A DNA stretch of 64,000 nucleotides from Shewanella maritima (GCF_004295345.1 NZ_CP036200.1:4651501-4715500); one strand, 5' to 3'; shown: positions 9,488-20,177, counted from the first letter of the stretch. Notes: generated from the letters alone by a model not told the origin. Translations and numbers: made by a program.

Positions 9488-10570
9488 ATGAACAAAATTA
9501 TAATAACTATTTTAGCCGCAGCTGCCGCTGTGTTTGCGTATCAACAATTTGATACCAAGCAGGCAGAAATTAAGCGGCCTAAACCCATTCCTAATGTTGT
9601 TGTAGCCAACGCTAAAATGATGCAGGTTCGCGATGAAGTTGAGGCACTTGGCACTGCAAAAGCGTCCGAGTCTATTTCAGTTACCGCTAAGGTGAGTGAA
9701 GTAATCACTGCTCTAAATTTTGATGATGGCGATCTGGTCAAGCAAGGTCAGCTATTAGTGCAACTGCAAGATACTGAGCAACAGGCGAAAGTACGTGAGG
9801 CTAAAGTAGCGTTGCAAGAATATATGCGTGAGTTTGATCGTATTAGTTCACTTGTTTTAAGCAAGACAGTGGCTGAAACAGAGCGAGATAGCCTGCAGAG
9901 TAAAATCGATGCAGCAAGAGCGAGCTTAGATCAAGCGACGTCGAATGTGGCAGACAGGAAAATTGTTGCGCCTTTTTCTGGTCGTCTGGGTTTACGTAAT
10001 GTGAGCCTAGGTAGCTTTGTGACTCCTTCAGAGCAAATTACAACGCTAGATGACGTGACTAAGATTAAGCTCGATTTTTCGGTGCCGGAGCGTTTTATTC
10101 AAGACTTACAAGAAGGTAAGCAAATCATTGCTGAAACAGTCGCATTTCCCGATAAAATCTTTAAAGGCACAGTGACCAGTATTGATAGTCGAATTAACCC
10201 AACCACACGCGCCGTAACAGTGCGCGCAATCGTACCAAATGACGACTACAAGTTAATTCCTGGCATGTTGATGAAGGTCAACTTAATCAAGCAAAGTCGT
10301 GAAGCTTTGCTGCTACCAGAGTCTGCGATTATTCCTATACAGAATAAGCACTATGTTTATCTGGTAAATAACGAGAACAAAGTAGAGCGAGTAGCTGTGT
10401 CACTTGGTTTGCGCACTCGTGGGTGGGTAGAAATTATCGACGGTATCCAAGTGGGCGATCCTGTGATTATTCGCGGTATTTTAAAAGTGCGTCCTGGCGC
10501 TGAAGTGACCCCTGAAGAAGCTGAGCGTTTTCACTTTGCATTAAAAGGTAATGTGGAGAGCGCAGTATGA
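9488..10570 (+). CDS. RND efflux periplasmic adaptor (membrane fusion protein)
   Basis: A roughly 360-residue HlyD/AcrA-type adaptor linking an inner-membrane RND pump to an outer-membrane channel. An N-terminal hydrophobic anchor (IIITILAAAAAVFAYQQF) is followed by a lipoyl-like half (ISVTAKVSEVITALNFDDGDLVKQG), a coiled-coil hairpin (about residues 95-150), a second lipoyl half (KIVAPFSGRLGLRNVSLGSFV) and beta-barrel domains. No lipobox is seen, so it is probably membrane-anchored. An ATG exists at 9464, but the ATG at 9488 has AGGTTAGGA upstream and starts the anchor directly. Its stop overlaps the pump's ATG by 4 nt (ATGA). No outer-membrane channel gene is adjacent. Confidence 0.88.
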   Translation: MNKIIITILAAAAAVFAYQQFDTKQAEIKRPKPIPNVVVANAKMMQVRDEVEALGTAKASESISVTAKVSEVITALNFDDGDLVKQGQLLVQLQDTEQQAKVREAKVALQEYMREFDRISSLVLSKTVAETERDSLQSKIDAARASLDQATSNVADRKIVAPFSGRLGLRNVSLGSFVTPSEQITTLDDVTKIKLDFSVPERFIQDLQEGKQIIAETVAFPDKIFKGTVTSIDSRINPTTRAVTVRAIVPNDDYKLIPGMLMKVNLIKQSREALLLPESAIIPIQNKHYVYLVNNENKVERVAVSLGLRTRGWVEIIDGIQVGDPVIIRGILKVRPGAEVTPEEAERFHFALKGNVESAV

Positions 10571-13500
10571 TCCTCACTGATACCTCAGTTAAACGCCCGG
10601 TATTCGCTTCAGTTTTAAGTATCTTATTAATTATCATCGGTTTGGTTTCATTTCAGAAGCTGCCGCTGCGTGAATACCCAAACATCGACCCGCCGATAGT
10701 ATCAATTGATACCAGCTATCGTGGAGCCAGTGCATCTGTTGTAGAAAGTCGTATTACCCAGCTGGTGGAAGACAGGATTAGCGGGATTGAAGGTATTAAG
10801 CATATTAGCTCACAGAGCCGCGATGGTCGATCATCTGTCACGCTCCAGTTTGATATTAGCCGTGATATTGAAGCTGCAACCAATGACGTGCGCGACCGAG
10901 TATCAAGCTTACTTGATAACCTCCCAGATGAAGCTGAGCCGCCTGAAGTTCGCAAGGCTAACAGTGGTGATGAAGTGATCATGTGGCTTAATTTAGTGTC
11001 TAATCAAATGACCACACTTGAGCTCACTGACTATGCTAGACGTTACTTGGTTGACCGTTTTTCAGTCGTAGATGGCGTAGCAAATATTCGCTTAGGCGGC
11101 GGTAAAGTTTATGCGATGCGCATTTGGATTGACCGCCAAGCGTTGGCTTCTCGTAACCTTACTGTGATGGACGTCGAAAGCGCGCTGCGCTCAGAAAACG
11201 TCGAGTTACCCGCAGGTTCAGTTGAGTCTAAAGAACGTCACTTTACTGTTAGGGTTGACCGTAGTTTCTTGACTGAAAATGACTTTGAAAACTTGGTAAT
11301 TACCCAAGGTGAAGACGGTTACCTGGTAAGACTAGGTGATGTTGCCAAAGTTGAAATCGGCTCAGAAGAAGATCGTATTATGTTTAGAGGTAACACTGAG
11401 GCCATGATTGGTCTCGGTGTGTCTAAGCAATCTACCGCTAATACCCTTGATGTTGCTCGCGCTGCTAACGCGCTTGTTAGCCAGATCAATCCGACCTTAC
11501 CCGAAGGCATGGAGATTAAGCGCTCGTACGATAGTTCAGTATTTATTGAGGCATCTATTAATGAGGTTTATAACACGCTAATCATTGCGATGGTGCTGGT
11601 TATTGTGGTGATCTATTTGTTCTTAGGCAGCGTTCGCGCCATGCTAATCCCGGCGTTAACGGTGCCGGTTTCGTTGCTTGCAACCTTTATCGTGCTATAT
11701 GCTCTTGGTTACACCATTAACCTGCTGACATTGTTGGCGATGATCCTCGCTATCGGCATGGTAGTGGATGATGCAATTGTAATGCTTGAAAACATTCACC
11801 GCAGAATTGAACTCGGTGATACACCACTTAAGGCTGCGTTTTTAGGCGCCCGAGAAGTCGCATTTGCCGTTATCGCAACAACCTTAGTGTTGATATCGGT
11901 GTTTATGCCGATCACTTTCCTTGAGGGTGATTTAGGCAAACTGTTTAAAGAGTTCGCGGTAGCAATGAGCGCAGCGGTGATGTTCTCAAGTATTGTGGCG
12001 TTGACGCTGAGCCCTATGATGTGTTCAAAGCTACTCAAGAAAGAGCAAACACCTCCTTGGCTGGTGCGCCAAGTTGACAGCATCATGGCCAAGCTTAGTC
12101 AGGTATACCTAAAGTCGCTGAAAGCTGCGATTAATAAACCGCTGTTAGTAGTCATCATGGTTTTAGGTGCCTTTAGTTTAAGCGGGTATCTCCTTAAGCA
12201 AGTTCCTGAAGAGTTTGCACCTCAGGAAGACCGTGGTTCAATGTTCTTGTTCGTCAATGGGCCTCAAGGTGCAAGCTACGAGTACATTGAACAGTACATG
12301 GACGAAATTGAAGGCCGGTTAATGCCTTTGGTTGAAGCCGGTGATATCAAACGCCTACTTATTCGCGCGCCGCGTGGATTTGGCACAGCTGCTAACTTCT
12401 CTAATGGTATGGCCATTATAGTGTTAGAAGACTGGAGCGTGCGCCGACCAGCACAAGAGATCATTGCCGATATCCGTGGTCGTATTAGTGATTTAGCTGG
12501 GGTGAGGGCGTTTCCAATCATGCGCCAAGCATTTGGTCGCGGTATCGGCAAACCTGTGCAGTTCGTGCTTGGGGGCCAAGTTATGAAGAGCTAGCCAGCT
12601 GGCGCGATATCATGATTGAAAAGGCCAAAGACAACCCTAAGCTCGTGGGTTTAGATCATGACTACAAAGAGACTAAGCCTCAGCTAAGAGTCGTCATTGA
12701 TAAAGATCGTGCGGCTGATCTGGGAGTATCTATTTCACATATCGGTCGAACCTTAGAAACCATGTTAGGTTCCAAGCTGGTTACCACCTTTATGCGCGAT
12801 GGTGAAGAATATGACGTGATAGTGGAAGGTAATCGTGATAATCAAAATACTGCCACAGACATGGAAAACATCTATGTGCGCTCAGATAGAACCAGCGAGC
12901 TTATTCCATTGTCAAACCTGGTGAGTATTGAAGAGTTTGCCGATGCTGAAACATTAAACCGCTACAACCGCATGCGTTCTATTACGCTAGAGGCCAATTT
13001 GGCTGATGGTTACACACTAGGTGAAGCGTTGAATTACTTGAACGACCTAGCGCATACGTATTTACCAGCCGAAGCGGATATCAGTTATAAAGGGCAATCA
13101 CTTGATTACCAGGATTCTGGATCGTCAATGACCTTTGTATTTGCATTAGCGTTAGGTGTGGTATTTCTGGTTCTAGCAGCGCAGTTTGAGTCTTATATTC
13201 ATCCTGCGATTATCATGCTGACAGTCCCGTTAGCGACACTTGGCGCGCTCATTGGTTTGTGGATCACCGATCAAAGTATCAATATCTATAGTCAAATTGG
13301 TATTATCATGCTCGTTGGTCTGGCAGCTAAAAACGGTATCTTGATTGTAGAGTTTGCCAATCAGCTTCGCGACAAAGGGGTTGAGTTTCAACAAGCGATT
13401 CTTGAAGCATCAAGCCAACGTTTACGCCCAATTCTAATGACAGGTATCACCACTGCAGCAGGTTCTATCCCTCTAGTGCTTTCTGAAGGCGCGGGCAGTG

Positions 13501-13658
13501 AAACACGCTTTGTGATTGGTGTTGTTGTGTTGTCAGGAATTTTATTGGCAACCTTCTTTACCTTGCTGGTTATTCCAGTGACATATAGCTTATTCGCAAG
13601 AAACAGCAGCTCGCCACAAGCAGTTGCAAATCAGCTGGAGAAAGAGCTACAACAATAA
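10567..13658 (+). pseudogene. RND multidrug efflux pump (AcrB/MexF-like permease), broken by one frameshift
   Basis: Two frames, 10567-12594 and 12579-13658, together encode one inner-membrane RND permease of about 1030 residues, the normal family length. The first part has the TM1 start RPVFASVLSILLIIIGLVSF and TM4 GMVVDDAIVMLENIHR with the paired Asp residues of the proton relay. The second has TM10 GLAAKNGILIVEFANQ with the matching Lys and the RLRPILMTG motif. The first frame ends at TAG 12592-12594, shortly after PVQFVLGGQ. Adding one base in the GGGGG run at 12571-12575, or an A at 12578-12579, restores the expected GG(P/Q)SYEELASWRD. Everything else is intact. This is either a sequencing error or a recent null mutation. 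Confidence 0.9.
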
Positions 13659-13692
13659 AACTGACTAATTAAAAGTTACTTGCAGCGAACAA

Positions 13693-13722
13693 AAAATGGC
13701 TAGTCAGACGACTAGCCATTTT
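13693..13722 (+). terminator. Rho-independent terminator after the RND operon
   Basis: AAAATGGCTAGT (13693-13704), loop CAGACG, ACTAGCCATTTTT (13711-13722). Confidence 0.92.
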
Positions 13723-13994
13723 TATTAGTAGATATATTAATACGTATTACGAAACAAGGCAGCGGTTCATGGCTGCCGCATGTTGATTGATTATCAGTCA
13801 TGCACTAAGGGTTAACGAACTTTGATTGCACAAGACGCCGTAAAATCATCCCCTATAGTTACGTTAGCGGCTCCGCTTTAGCATCCCTGTTAAAGAGGCT
13901 TGCTTACTCAAAGCTCATTAATCCCATAAGAAAACGCGTGATTAAAGTTTATGATCTCGCCCTGGGCGTTGGTTTGCCTTACATAATAGTACGG
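13723..13994. other. Non-coding spacer between convergent RND and thioesterase genes
   Basis: From the RND terminator to the thioesterase stop there is about 270 nt with no credible ORF, tRNA or strong repeat. Small inverted segments such as GCGGCTCCGC near 13868 are short and lack a T-tract. Confidence 0.4.
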
Positions 13995-14420
13995 CTAACT
14001 TTCATGAGTTTTAACTAAGCAGCTACAGGTCGCTGTTGCCAATAACTTGCCTTGCTCATCTTTTAACGTGGCATGGGATATTGCTAAAGATTTAGATAAA
14101 TTCTGCAGTTCACCTTGGGCGAAAATGAGCTTACCTTTTGGAACAGGGCGCACCATTTTTACTTGCAAATCTATGGTGGCATAGCTTTGATTGTCAGCTA
14201 ATGCACTGTGCACAGCGCATGCTGTTGCTGAATCAAGCACTGTGGCAGCAAAACCGCCATGTACACCGCCCATTGGGTTTAAATGGCGCTCATCTGCAGT
14301 GGCTTCAAACACCACCATGCCGGTCTCTACTTTCACTAATGCCATGGGCAAGGTTTGGCTCATTGTCGGTGGCGGTATCTTTCCTACCATCATGGCTTGC
14401 ATTGCTTGTAATCCGGTCAT
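13995..14420 (-). CDS. PaaI-family hotdog thioesterase
   Basis: A hotdog-fold protein of 141 residues when started at the ATG at 14420, which has AAGGA 8 nt upstream; the frame stays open to 14498 but the extra residues look non-conserved. The family motif NPMGGVHGGFAATVLDSATACAV contains the HGG and Asp typical of PaaI/YigI-type acyl-CoA thioesterases. It would hydrolyse acyl- or aryl-CoA thioesters in the cytoplasm. It lies 136 nt downstream of fadE on the same strand, separated by a terminator, which suggests related function (acyl-CoA turnover) but separate transcription. Confidence 0.8.
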   Translation of the reverse strand: MTGLQAMQAMMVGKIPPPTMSQTLPMALVKVETGMVVFEATADERHLNPMGGVHGGFAATVLDSATACAVHSALADNQSYATIDLQVKMVRPVPKGKLIFAQGELQNLSKSLAISHATLKDEQGKLLATATCSCLVKTHES

Positions 14421-14498
14421 ACTAGTTTCCTTCGATTCTTGCTCTATTAACTTAAATTGATTTATTTTTAGTTGTTCATTGGGTTTAGCTTCAAGCAA

Positions 14499-14529
14499 AT
14501 AAAAAGGGTAAAGCGTTAACTTTACCCTT
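14499..14529 (-). terminator. Rho-independent terminator after fadE
   Basis: On the minus strand AAGGGTAAAG pairs with CTTTACCCTT (arms 14520-14529 and 14504-14513, 6-nt loop), followed by TTTTT at 14503-14499. Confidence 0.88.
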
Positions 14530-14556
14530 GAATGTGTGCATTAAAGCGAGCTTTGA

Positions 14557-17016
14557 TTAAGCAGCTTGCTCAGTCGATGTTAGCTTTACTTCATTCGCTT
14601 TTAGCGCATCTGAGTCAAAGTCATCAACGTTGATCGTCTTCATGCGGCCAATCTCGGCACGTTGCAGTAATTCAATTTCAGCTTCGCTTAGTACACCTAG
14701 CGCTTTGCCTTCTTCAGCAACTTTATCTAACCACATAAATGGCAGACGTTTACCGGCTGCTTTACAAACTTTGTCGTATAGCGGCTCTGCAGCAAGGATG
14801 TCTTTAAAGGTTTGCTCTTGAACACCAACAGCATTGTTTTCAACTGCAGCCCAGTATTGACCTTCACCAATACGATCGCGAGTAGCAGAAGGTGTTTGTA
14901 AAATCTTAGCAACTTTATGATCTAGGATATCGCCAGGACGCTTAACAGGGCGACCAAATGGCAACATAACAAAGCGCAGTACTTTACCTAATCCCATTGG
15001 GAAGTTGTCCAGTAGGTCATCTAACGAATCTTGTAGTTTATACAGACCATCTTCACATGCCCATTGAACTAGTGGTAAGTCTTCTTTAATACGACCTTCG
15101 TCTTCATAACGCTTAAGCGTTGCAGATACTAGGTATAACTGACTTAGTAAATCGCCTAAACGTGCGGAGATACGCTCTTTACGCTTAAGGTTACCACCAA
15201 GTGTTGCCATCGCTAAGTCAGACAGCAGTGCTAGGTTGGCACTAAAACGGTTCATGTGCTGATAGTAACGCTTAGTCTTATCTGAATATGGCGAATTAGA
15301 CAGACGAGCACTGGTTAAGCCTAACCAGAAGCTACGGATAAAGTTAGATGTTGCGAATCCGATATGGCCAAAGATTGCTGAATCGAAGTTAGCTAAACCG
15401 CGAGCTGCGTCTTTATCAAATGCAGATTCCATTTCAGCAAGTACATATGGGTGACAACGAATCGCACCTTGACCATAGATGATCATTGAGCGAGTCAAAA
15501 TGTTCGCACCTTCAACTGTAATTGCAATCGGAGCAGCTTGGTAGCCACGGCCTAGATAGTTGCTAGGGCCAAGACAAACACCTTTACCACCGTGAATATC
15601 CATTGCATCAATCACACATTTTTGCATGCGATCGGTTAAGTGATACTTAACGATTGCTGAAATTACTGATGGTTTTTCGCCAAGGTCGATACCTGTAGTT
15701 GTTAGGCTGGTCACTGCATCCATAAGGTAAGCATTACCACCGATGCGCGCCATTGGCTCTTCAATACCTTCAAGTTTACCAATTGGTAATTTGAACTGAC
15801 GGCGAATGCGTGAGTATGCACCAGTTGCCAATGCAGCAGTTTTAACGCCACCAGCAGAGTTAGATGGAAGGGTAATACCTCGACCGACTGATAGACATTC
15901 AACTAGCATTCTCCAACCTTGGCCTGCCATTTCTGGGCCACCAATGATGAAGCTTAATGGAACGAATACTTCGTTACCGCGAGTAGGACCGTTTTGGAAC
16001 ATACAGTTAAGCGGGAAGTGACGACGGCCAGTTTCAACACCAGGAATATCTGTAGGGATAAGAGCACAAGTAATACCTAAGTCTTCCTCACCGCCAAGTA
16101 AGCCTTCTGGGTCACGAAGTTTAAATGCAAGACCGAGTACGGTAGCAACTGGCGCAAGGGTAATGTAACGCTTGTTCCAGGTTAGTTTCATACCAAGCAC
16201 TTCTTCGCCTTGGAACTCACCTTTACATACCACACCGAAATCTGGGATAGCGCCAGCATCACTACCAGCTTCTGGGCTAGTAAGGGCAAAACAAGGTACT
16301 TCTAAACCTTTGGCTAGACGAGGTAAGTAGTGGTCTTGTTGCTCTGGGGTACCATAGTGTTGTAATAGCTCACCAGGACCTAAAGAGTTTGGTACACCTA
16401 CGGTTGAAGCAAGCTCACTGCTTACACCAGCAAGCTTTTGTAGCACGCGAGATTGTGCGTAAGCTGAATATTCTAAGCCACCGTATTTCTTCTTGATGAT
16501 CATGGCGAAGAAGCCATTATCTTTCAGGTACTGCCAAATGTCAGCAGGTAAGTCTGCTAGCTCGTGTGACACCTGGTGCTGGTTAAGCATGGCGCAGACT
16601 TCTTCAACAGGGCCATCTAAGAAAGCTTGTTCTTCAGCAGTTAGGCGTGCTTTAGGATAGTTGTGGAGTTTTTGCCAGTTAGGGTTACCAGCAAAAAGAT
16701 CGGCTTCCCACCAAGTCGTACCAGCTTCAATGGCTTCTTTTTCAGTCGAAGACATTTCAGGCATGATGCCGCGGTACACTTTAAGTAAAGGGCGACTAAT
16801 AACATTTTGACGGAATGATTTGATGTTAAGCGGCAGTGCAATAACAAGAAACACAATCCAAGCTAAGTTATGAACGATATCTAACGCACTACCTGCAGCC
16901 ATAACAATTGCCGCAGCAATTGCCGCAGCAATTGTTGTAGTAAATAGCGATACCCTCAGGTATGCCATGGCACCAAGTACTGCGATCATTCCGATGATCC
17001 ATAGTAGGGTGGTCAC
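14557..17016 (-). CDS. fadE: Acyl-CoA dehydrogenase FadE
   Basis: An 819-residue long-form FadE. Two or three hydrophobic segments in residues 1-65 suggest membrane association. The acyl-CoA dehydrogenase body follows, with the FAD/substrate motif [20 protein letters not shown] near residue 245 and the helical [20 protein letters not shown] region near residue 500. A FadE-specific C-terminal domain completes it. It performs the first oxidation step of fatty-acid beta-oxidation. The start is GTG, with AAGGAG 8 nt upstream. A FadR-type and a PsrA-type operator lie in the 237-nt region shared with the divergent yafJ. It is clearly paralogous to the gene at 32685, which is 758 residues. Confidence 0.93.
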   Translation of the reverse strand: MTTLLWIIGMIAVLGAMAYLRVSLFTTTIAAAIAAAIVMAAGSALDIVHNLAWIVFLVIALPLNIKSFRQNVISRPLLKVYRGIMPEMSSTEKEAIEAGTTWWEADLFAGNPNWQKLHNYPKARLTAEEQAFLDGPVEEVCAMLNQHQVSHELADLPADIWQYLKDNGFFAMIIKKKYGGLEYSAYAQSRVLQKLAGVSSELASTVGVPNSLGPGELLQHYGTPEQQDHYLPRLAKGLEVPCFALTSPEAGSDAGAIPDFGVVCKGEFQGEEVLGMKLTWNKRYITLAPVATVLGLAFKLRDPEGLLGGEEDLGITCALIPTDIPGVETGRRHFPLNCMFQNGPTRGNEVFVPLSFIIGGPEMAGQGWRMLVECLSVGRGITLPSNSAGGVKTAALATGAYSRIRRQFKLPIGKLEGIEEPMARIGGNAYLMDAVTSLTTTGIDLGEKPSVISAIVKYHLTDRMQKCVIDAMDIHGGKGVCLGPSNYLGRGYQAAPIAITVEGANILTRSMIIYGQGAIRCHPYVLAEMESAFDKDAARGLANFDSAIFGHIGFATSNFIRSFWLGLTSARLSNSPYSDKTKRYYQHMNRFSANLALLSDLAMATLGGNLKRKERISARLGDLLSQLYLVSATLKRYEDEGRIKEDLPLVQWACEDGLYKLQDSLDDLLDNFPMGLGKVLRFVMLPFGRPVKRPGDILDHKVAKILQTPSATRDRIGEGQYWAAVENNAVGVQEQTFKDILAAEPLYDKVCKAAGKRLPFMWLDKVAEEGKALGVLSEAEIELLQRAEIGRMKTINVDDFDSDALKANEVKLTSTEQAA

Positions 17017-17086
17017 TTTACTTCTCCTTAAATACCCAATTTAAGATTGGGAAGACTTTTTGAATGATTATTGTCACAAGTCGCTA

Positions 17087-17103
17087 ATGAGGTCAGACCT
17101 GTA
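17087..17103. promoter_or_regulatory. Putative FadR operator upstream of fadE
   Basis: The segment reads ATGAGGTCAGACCTGTA. The core GGTC-A-GACC (17091-17099) and the following TGT match the FadR consensus TGGTCnGACCTGTT well. It sits about 75 nt upstream of the fadE start. Confidence 0.65.
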
Positions 17104-17148
17104 TCACATAAAATTAAACCTAAGTGTGATCGAATACAAGTAATTTTC

Positions 17149-17160
17149 AAACAATTGTTT
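17149..17160. promoter_or_regulatory. Putative PsrA operator between fadE and yafJ
   Basis: AAACAATTGTTT is a perfect palindrome of the AAAC-N4-GTTT form recognised by PsrA. It is in the fadE/yafJ divergent region, 133 nt from fadE and 94 nt from yafJ. Confidence 0.65.
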
Positions 17161-17253
17161 AAATTTTTGTTTGATTTGATTATTTATCCTATTAAACCAA
17201 AGAGGTAAAATGTCAGCAGAATAGGCTTTTGCGACAAGTTTTAAGGTGAAAAA

Positions 17254-18042
17254 ATGTGCGAATTATTAGCCATGAGCGCTAACGTTCCGACTGATATTGT
17301 GTTTAGTTTTACTGGATTAGCCGAGCGCGGTGGCGTGACAGGACCTCATATTGATGGTTGGGGGATTACCTTTTATGAAGGTAAAGGCAGCCGCACGTTT
17401 AAAGATGCTAAACCTAGCAGCGAGTCGCATATTGCGCAGTTGATCAAATCATACCCGATCAAAAGTGAAACCGTCGTTAGCCATATCCGTCAGGCGAATC
17501 GTGGTGGCGTTTCGCTAGAAAATACCCATCCTTTTACCCGCGAATTGTGGGGGCGTTACTGGACTTATGCGCATAATGGCCAGTTAAGTAACTATGAAGA
17601 AAAGTTCGTCACAAGGCGATTTAAAGCCGTCGGTGATACCGACAGTGAACAAGCGTTTTGCTGGATAATGGATAAAGTGGTGCATCGCTTTGGTGATGTT
17701 GCGCCGCAGAGTATGAGCGATGTGTTTGCTTATATCGCGACACTTGCTGATGAAATTCGCGAGCTTGGTGTATTTAATATGATACTCAGTGATGGCAATG
17801 ACTTAATGTTTTATTGCAGTAACAACTTAAGTTACATCACCCGTAAAGCGCCATTTGGTAAAGCGAAATTGATTGATACTGATGTGGTTATTGATTTCAA
17901 AAAAGAAACCACGCCAAATGACGTGGTAACTGTGATTGCTACAAGACCGCTTACCGACAATGAAGACTGGTACATACTCAAGCCTGGTGAGTGGAAAGTG
18001 TTCCGCAAAGGCATCTTAATGTTCGGTAGCGAGTCGCTTTAG
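17254..18042 (+). CDS. yafJ: Class II glutamine amidotransferase, YafJ family
   Basis: A 262-residue single-domain GATase II. After Met removal, Cys2 (MCELLAMSANVPTD) becomes the N-terminal nucleophile that hydrolyses glutamine. SHIRQANRGGVSLENTHPF and YAHNGQL carry the Arg, His and Asn-Gly glutamine-pocket residues. The physiological acceptor is unknown. AAGGTG lies upstream of the ATG. It is divergent from fadE, the same neighbourhood as fadE and yafJ in E. coli. Its last 27 nt overlap the end of the convergent gene at 18016-18981. Confidence 0.88.
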   Translation: MCELLAMSANVPTDIVFSFTGLAERGGVTGPHIDGWGITFYEGKGSRTFKDAKPSSESHIAQLIKSYPIKSETVVSHIRQANRGGVSLENTHPFTRELWGRYWTYAHNGQLSNYEEKFVTRRFKAVGDTDSEQAFCWIMDKVVHRFGDVAPQSMSDVFAYIATLADEIRELGVFNMILSDGNDLMFYCSNNLSYITRKAPFGKAKLIDTDVVIDFKKETTPNDVVTVIATRPLTDNEDWYILKPGEWKVFRKGILMFGSESL

Positions 18043-18981
18043 CTCTTCTAATTCACTTGTGTCGTTTTCCTGTTGCATCCATTCCAATGCCTTTTTGGTT
18101 TGCTCAGGATCACTACCATCAATTATCGCAGTGGTCATTGGTGGTAGCGGCGCATCAAACTGATAACTTGCAAGTTGAATATCTAATTGTTTACTGCCTT
18201 TTGAGAAGTGGCTTAAACGCACAGGTAAGTAGGCTAAATCTTTGGCCATCCAAAAAAAGGTTTGTCTCTTGCTGCTGTCGCGTACAACTTCAATTTTGAC
18301 CGTGTCGTATGTGCCGCTATCTAGCGTGACCTTCTCATCGGCTACAACACGAAAAGAGTAGTCGTCTACTTCCATGTCCTTGACCATTTTAAAAGCAAGT
18401 GGCCTTTTATTCGCTGCTAAGTCCATTCTAAATTGCAGCTGCACCATTAAAGGATCAAAAAGCTCTTCTTTGTAATCAAGCTTTATTGCGTCAGACTTAT
18501 ATATGGTATGAACATATTGCTCGTTCTTTAAGAACAAGGTTTGTTCTTCATAGTCACTACCTGTGCCTGTACGTTCATGTGAGTAGCGATAAGGTGTGAG
18601 TCGGCCGTCTTCAACTAGAAACTCGCTCTCAATTTTACGCTCGTCAGACAGCATCAACAGACCTACTTCACTATCGAAGTGATACTTATAATAGTTCGAA
18701 TCTGTTTTAGGTAGCGTATAGTGAGCATCACCAAGCTCAAAACTGCCATAGAACACTTTATAGCTTGCTGTATGTGGCGTTAATGGCGACATGATTGCCG
18801 CACGAGCAGCTTTGGTGAAGGCGATGTGCTGCGCTGGTGCTGTCTCAACCTGACTCGATTGCTCTATTGGGCTAGCGCCTTGCTCTGTATGAACTGCGGA
18901 TTCAATGGCTTGTGAATTAGCTAGTGTGAGCGAGCTCACAAGGCTAAGTGTTAAAGCGCTAAGCGAAAATCTATGAATCAA
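18016..18981 (-). CDS. DUF3108-like exported protein
   Basis: A 321-residue protein with a clear N-terminal signal peptide (FSLSALTLSLVSSLTLANSQA), so it is likely periplasmic. The body resembles DUF3108 proteins, with the early HTASYKVFYGSFELGDAHYTL segment and a late FFWMAKDLAYLPVRL segment. No catalytic motif is recognisable. It is convergent with yafJ, the coding ends overlapping by 27 nt, and transcribed towards it. Function is unknown. Confidence 0.7.
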   Translation of the reverse strand: MIHRFSLSALTLSLVSSLTLANSQAIESAVHTEQGASPIEQSSQVETAPAQHIAFTKAARAAIMSPLTPHTASYKVFYGSFELGDAHYTLPKTDSNYYKYHFDSEVGLLMLSDERKIESEFLVEDGRLTPYRYSHERTGTGSDYEEQTLFLKNEQYVHTIYKSDAIKLDYKEELFDPLMVQLQFRMDLAANKRPLAFKMVKDMEVDDYSFRVVADEKVTLDSGTYDTVKIEVVRDSSKRQTFFWMAKDLAYLPVRLSHFSKGSKQLDIQLASYQFDAPLPPMTTAIIDGSDPEQTKKALEWMQQENDTSELEELKRLATEH

Positions 18982-19054
18982 AGTTAAGTACCTATTTATG
19001 AAGTCAACATATCAACCGATTTAGTCACCTAAGTTAGTTCCCTAAAGTAGTCAT

Positions 19055-19419
19055 CTAAAACGGCAGACTGAGTACCAGAGTGGCCATATCGGGCTTCCAC
19101 AAGAACTCAGATAATGAAATCTTACCAGTGTTTACTGTGACTCCGTCAAGCCTTAATAGTTCGACTTGATGCGCGAAGGCGCTTGATTGCTTATTTATTG
19201 AAATCTTGCCCTGGCTATTTATCACTCTATGCCAGGGCAAATTGAGGTGTGAAGGTGCTTGTTTAAGTGCTTTAGATACAAGACGTGCACGACCGGGCAA
19301 TCCCGCGTAGTCCGCGACGAGCCCGTAGGTTAACACTTTTCCCGCGGGATCAGTGACACTATGTATTGAATACGCTCGATAGATGTGAGCTTTGCTGTTG
19401 GTTGCAAGGTTAGTGGCAT
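19055..19419 (-). pseudogene. Alkyltransferase-like (ATL/MGMT-family) DNA repair protein, broken by one frameshift
   Basis: An upstream frame (19419-19330; ending ERIQYIVSLIPREKC, stop) and a downstream frame (from 19336; VLTYGLVADYAGLPGRARLV...) join into one protein of about 121 residues if one base is added at 19337-19343 (GGGAAAA on the minus strand), giving IPRGKVLTYG or IPREKVLTYG. The active-site motif is PWHRVINSQGKIS, with Trp replacing the acceptor Cys of MGMT (PCHRV). That is the mark of alkyltransferase-like proteins, which bind O6-alkylguanine without repairing it and recruit nucleotide excision repair. The frameshift is within the DNA-binding domain. Confidence 0.82.
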
Positions 19420-19508
19420 CAATTAAATTTCGTTAATCGAGCATAACAAACAGCACTTGCGTTGACGAGCCGGTTAGTTTTAACCCAAACGCGTGAACTC
19501 CGAGATTG

Positions 19509-20177
19509 CTAAATAATTAGATAGATGCAGGCAAATTGGCTATAAGCGCCAGCAAGAACGAACAAGTGCCAAATTGCATGGTTATAAGGAATGCGTTTAT
19601 TAACGTAGAAGATGACGCCTAAGCTATAAAGCATGCCGCCAAGTAATAACAAGCTAAACTCTGGCACACTGAGCGCGTTATAGAGTTGACCCATTACCAA
19701 TAAGCACAACCAACCCATAATTAAGTACAAGGTCACGCTAAATGCTTTAAAACGCCCAATAAACAGGGTTTTAAATACTATGCCACCTGCAGTAAGTAGC
19801 CAGATGGCTAGCAACACCCAATAACCTGACTCACTTGATAGGGCAATCAGCATAAGTGGGGTATACGTACCTGCAATCAAGGTATAAATGGCGCAGTGAT
19901 CTGCCATTTTGAAGCGTTTTTGCCACAATTCACTTTTGCTTGAGTGATAAAGGGTTGAAGCGAGAAACAAGCAGATGAGCGATAAACCGTAAGTGATAAT
20001 GCCAGCAATTTGTATCGAGTTTAAATCTGCAGGTTTAAGTAGCATAGCAACAAGTGCAAATACGCCCAGCACCACGCCTAAGCCGTGGGTTAGTGCATTT
20101 AAGCGTTCTTCTTTATCACTGTATTGTGAATGCGCTGGCGGATAATAACCGACGATTGTTGACTGCTTGACTGACAT
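19509..20177 (-). CDS. Hemolysin III family / YqfA-type membrane protein
   Basis: About 222 residues with seven hydrophobic segments, of the HlyIII/PAQR superfamily. Conserved features are EERLNALTHGLGVVLG near the N-terminus, ASTLYHSSKS (Ser-His) at the end of TM2, DHCAIYTLIAGTYTPL, and a C-terminal HAIWHLFVLAGA (His pair); the histidines form the metal site seen in PAQR proteins. Bacterial members are inner-membrane proteins of uncertain role. The ATG at 20177 is preferred because conservation begins there, although the frame extends to 20225. A palindrome at 20239-20258 lies just upstream. Confidence 0.85.
   Translation of the reverse strand: MSVKQSTIVGYYPPAHSQYSDKEERLNALTHGLGVVLGVFALVAMLLKPADLNSIQIAGIITYGLSLICLFLASTLYHSSKSELWQKRFKMADHCAIYTLIAGTYTPLMLIALSSESGYWVLLAIWLLTAGGIVFKTLFIGRFKAFSVTLYLIMGWLCLLVMGQLYNALSVPEFSLLLLGGMLYSLGVIFYVNKRIPYNHAIWHLFVLAGAYSQFACIYLII

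Noticed and set aside
18016..18042. Overlap of yafJ and the DUF3108-like gene as a possible frame error
   Set aside because: Convergent genes ending in each other's sequence are common, and both proteins look complete.
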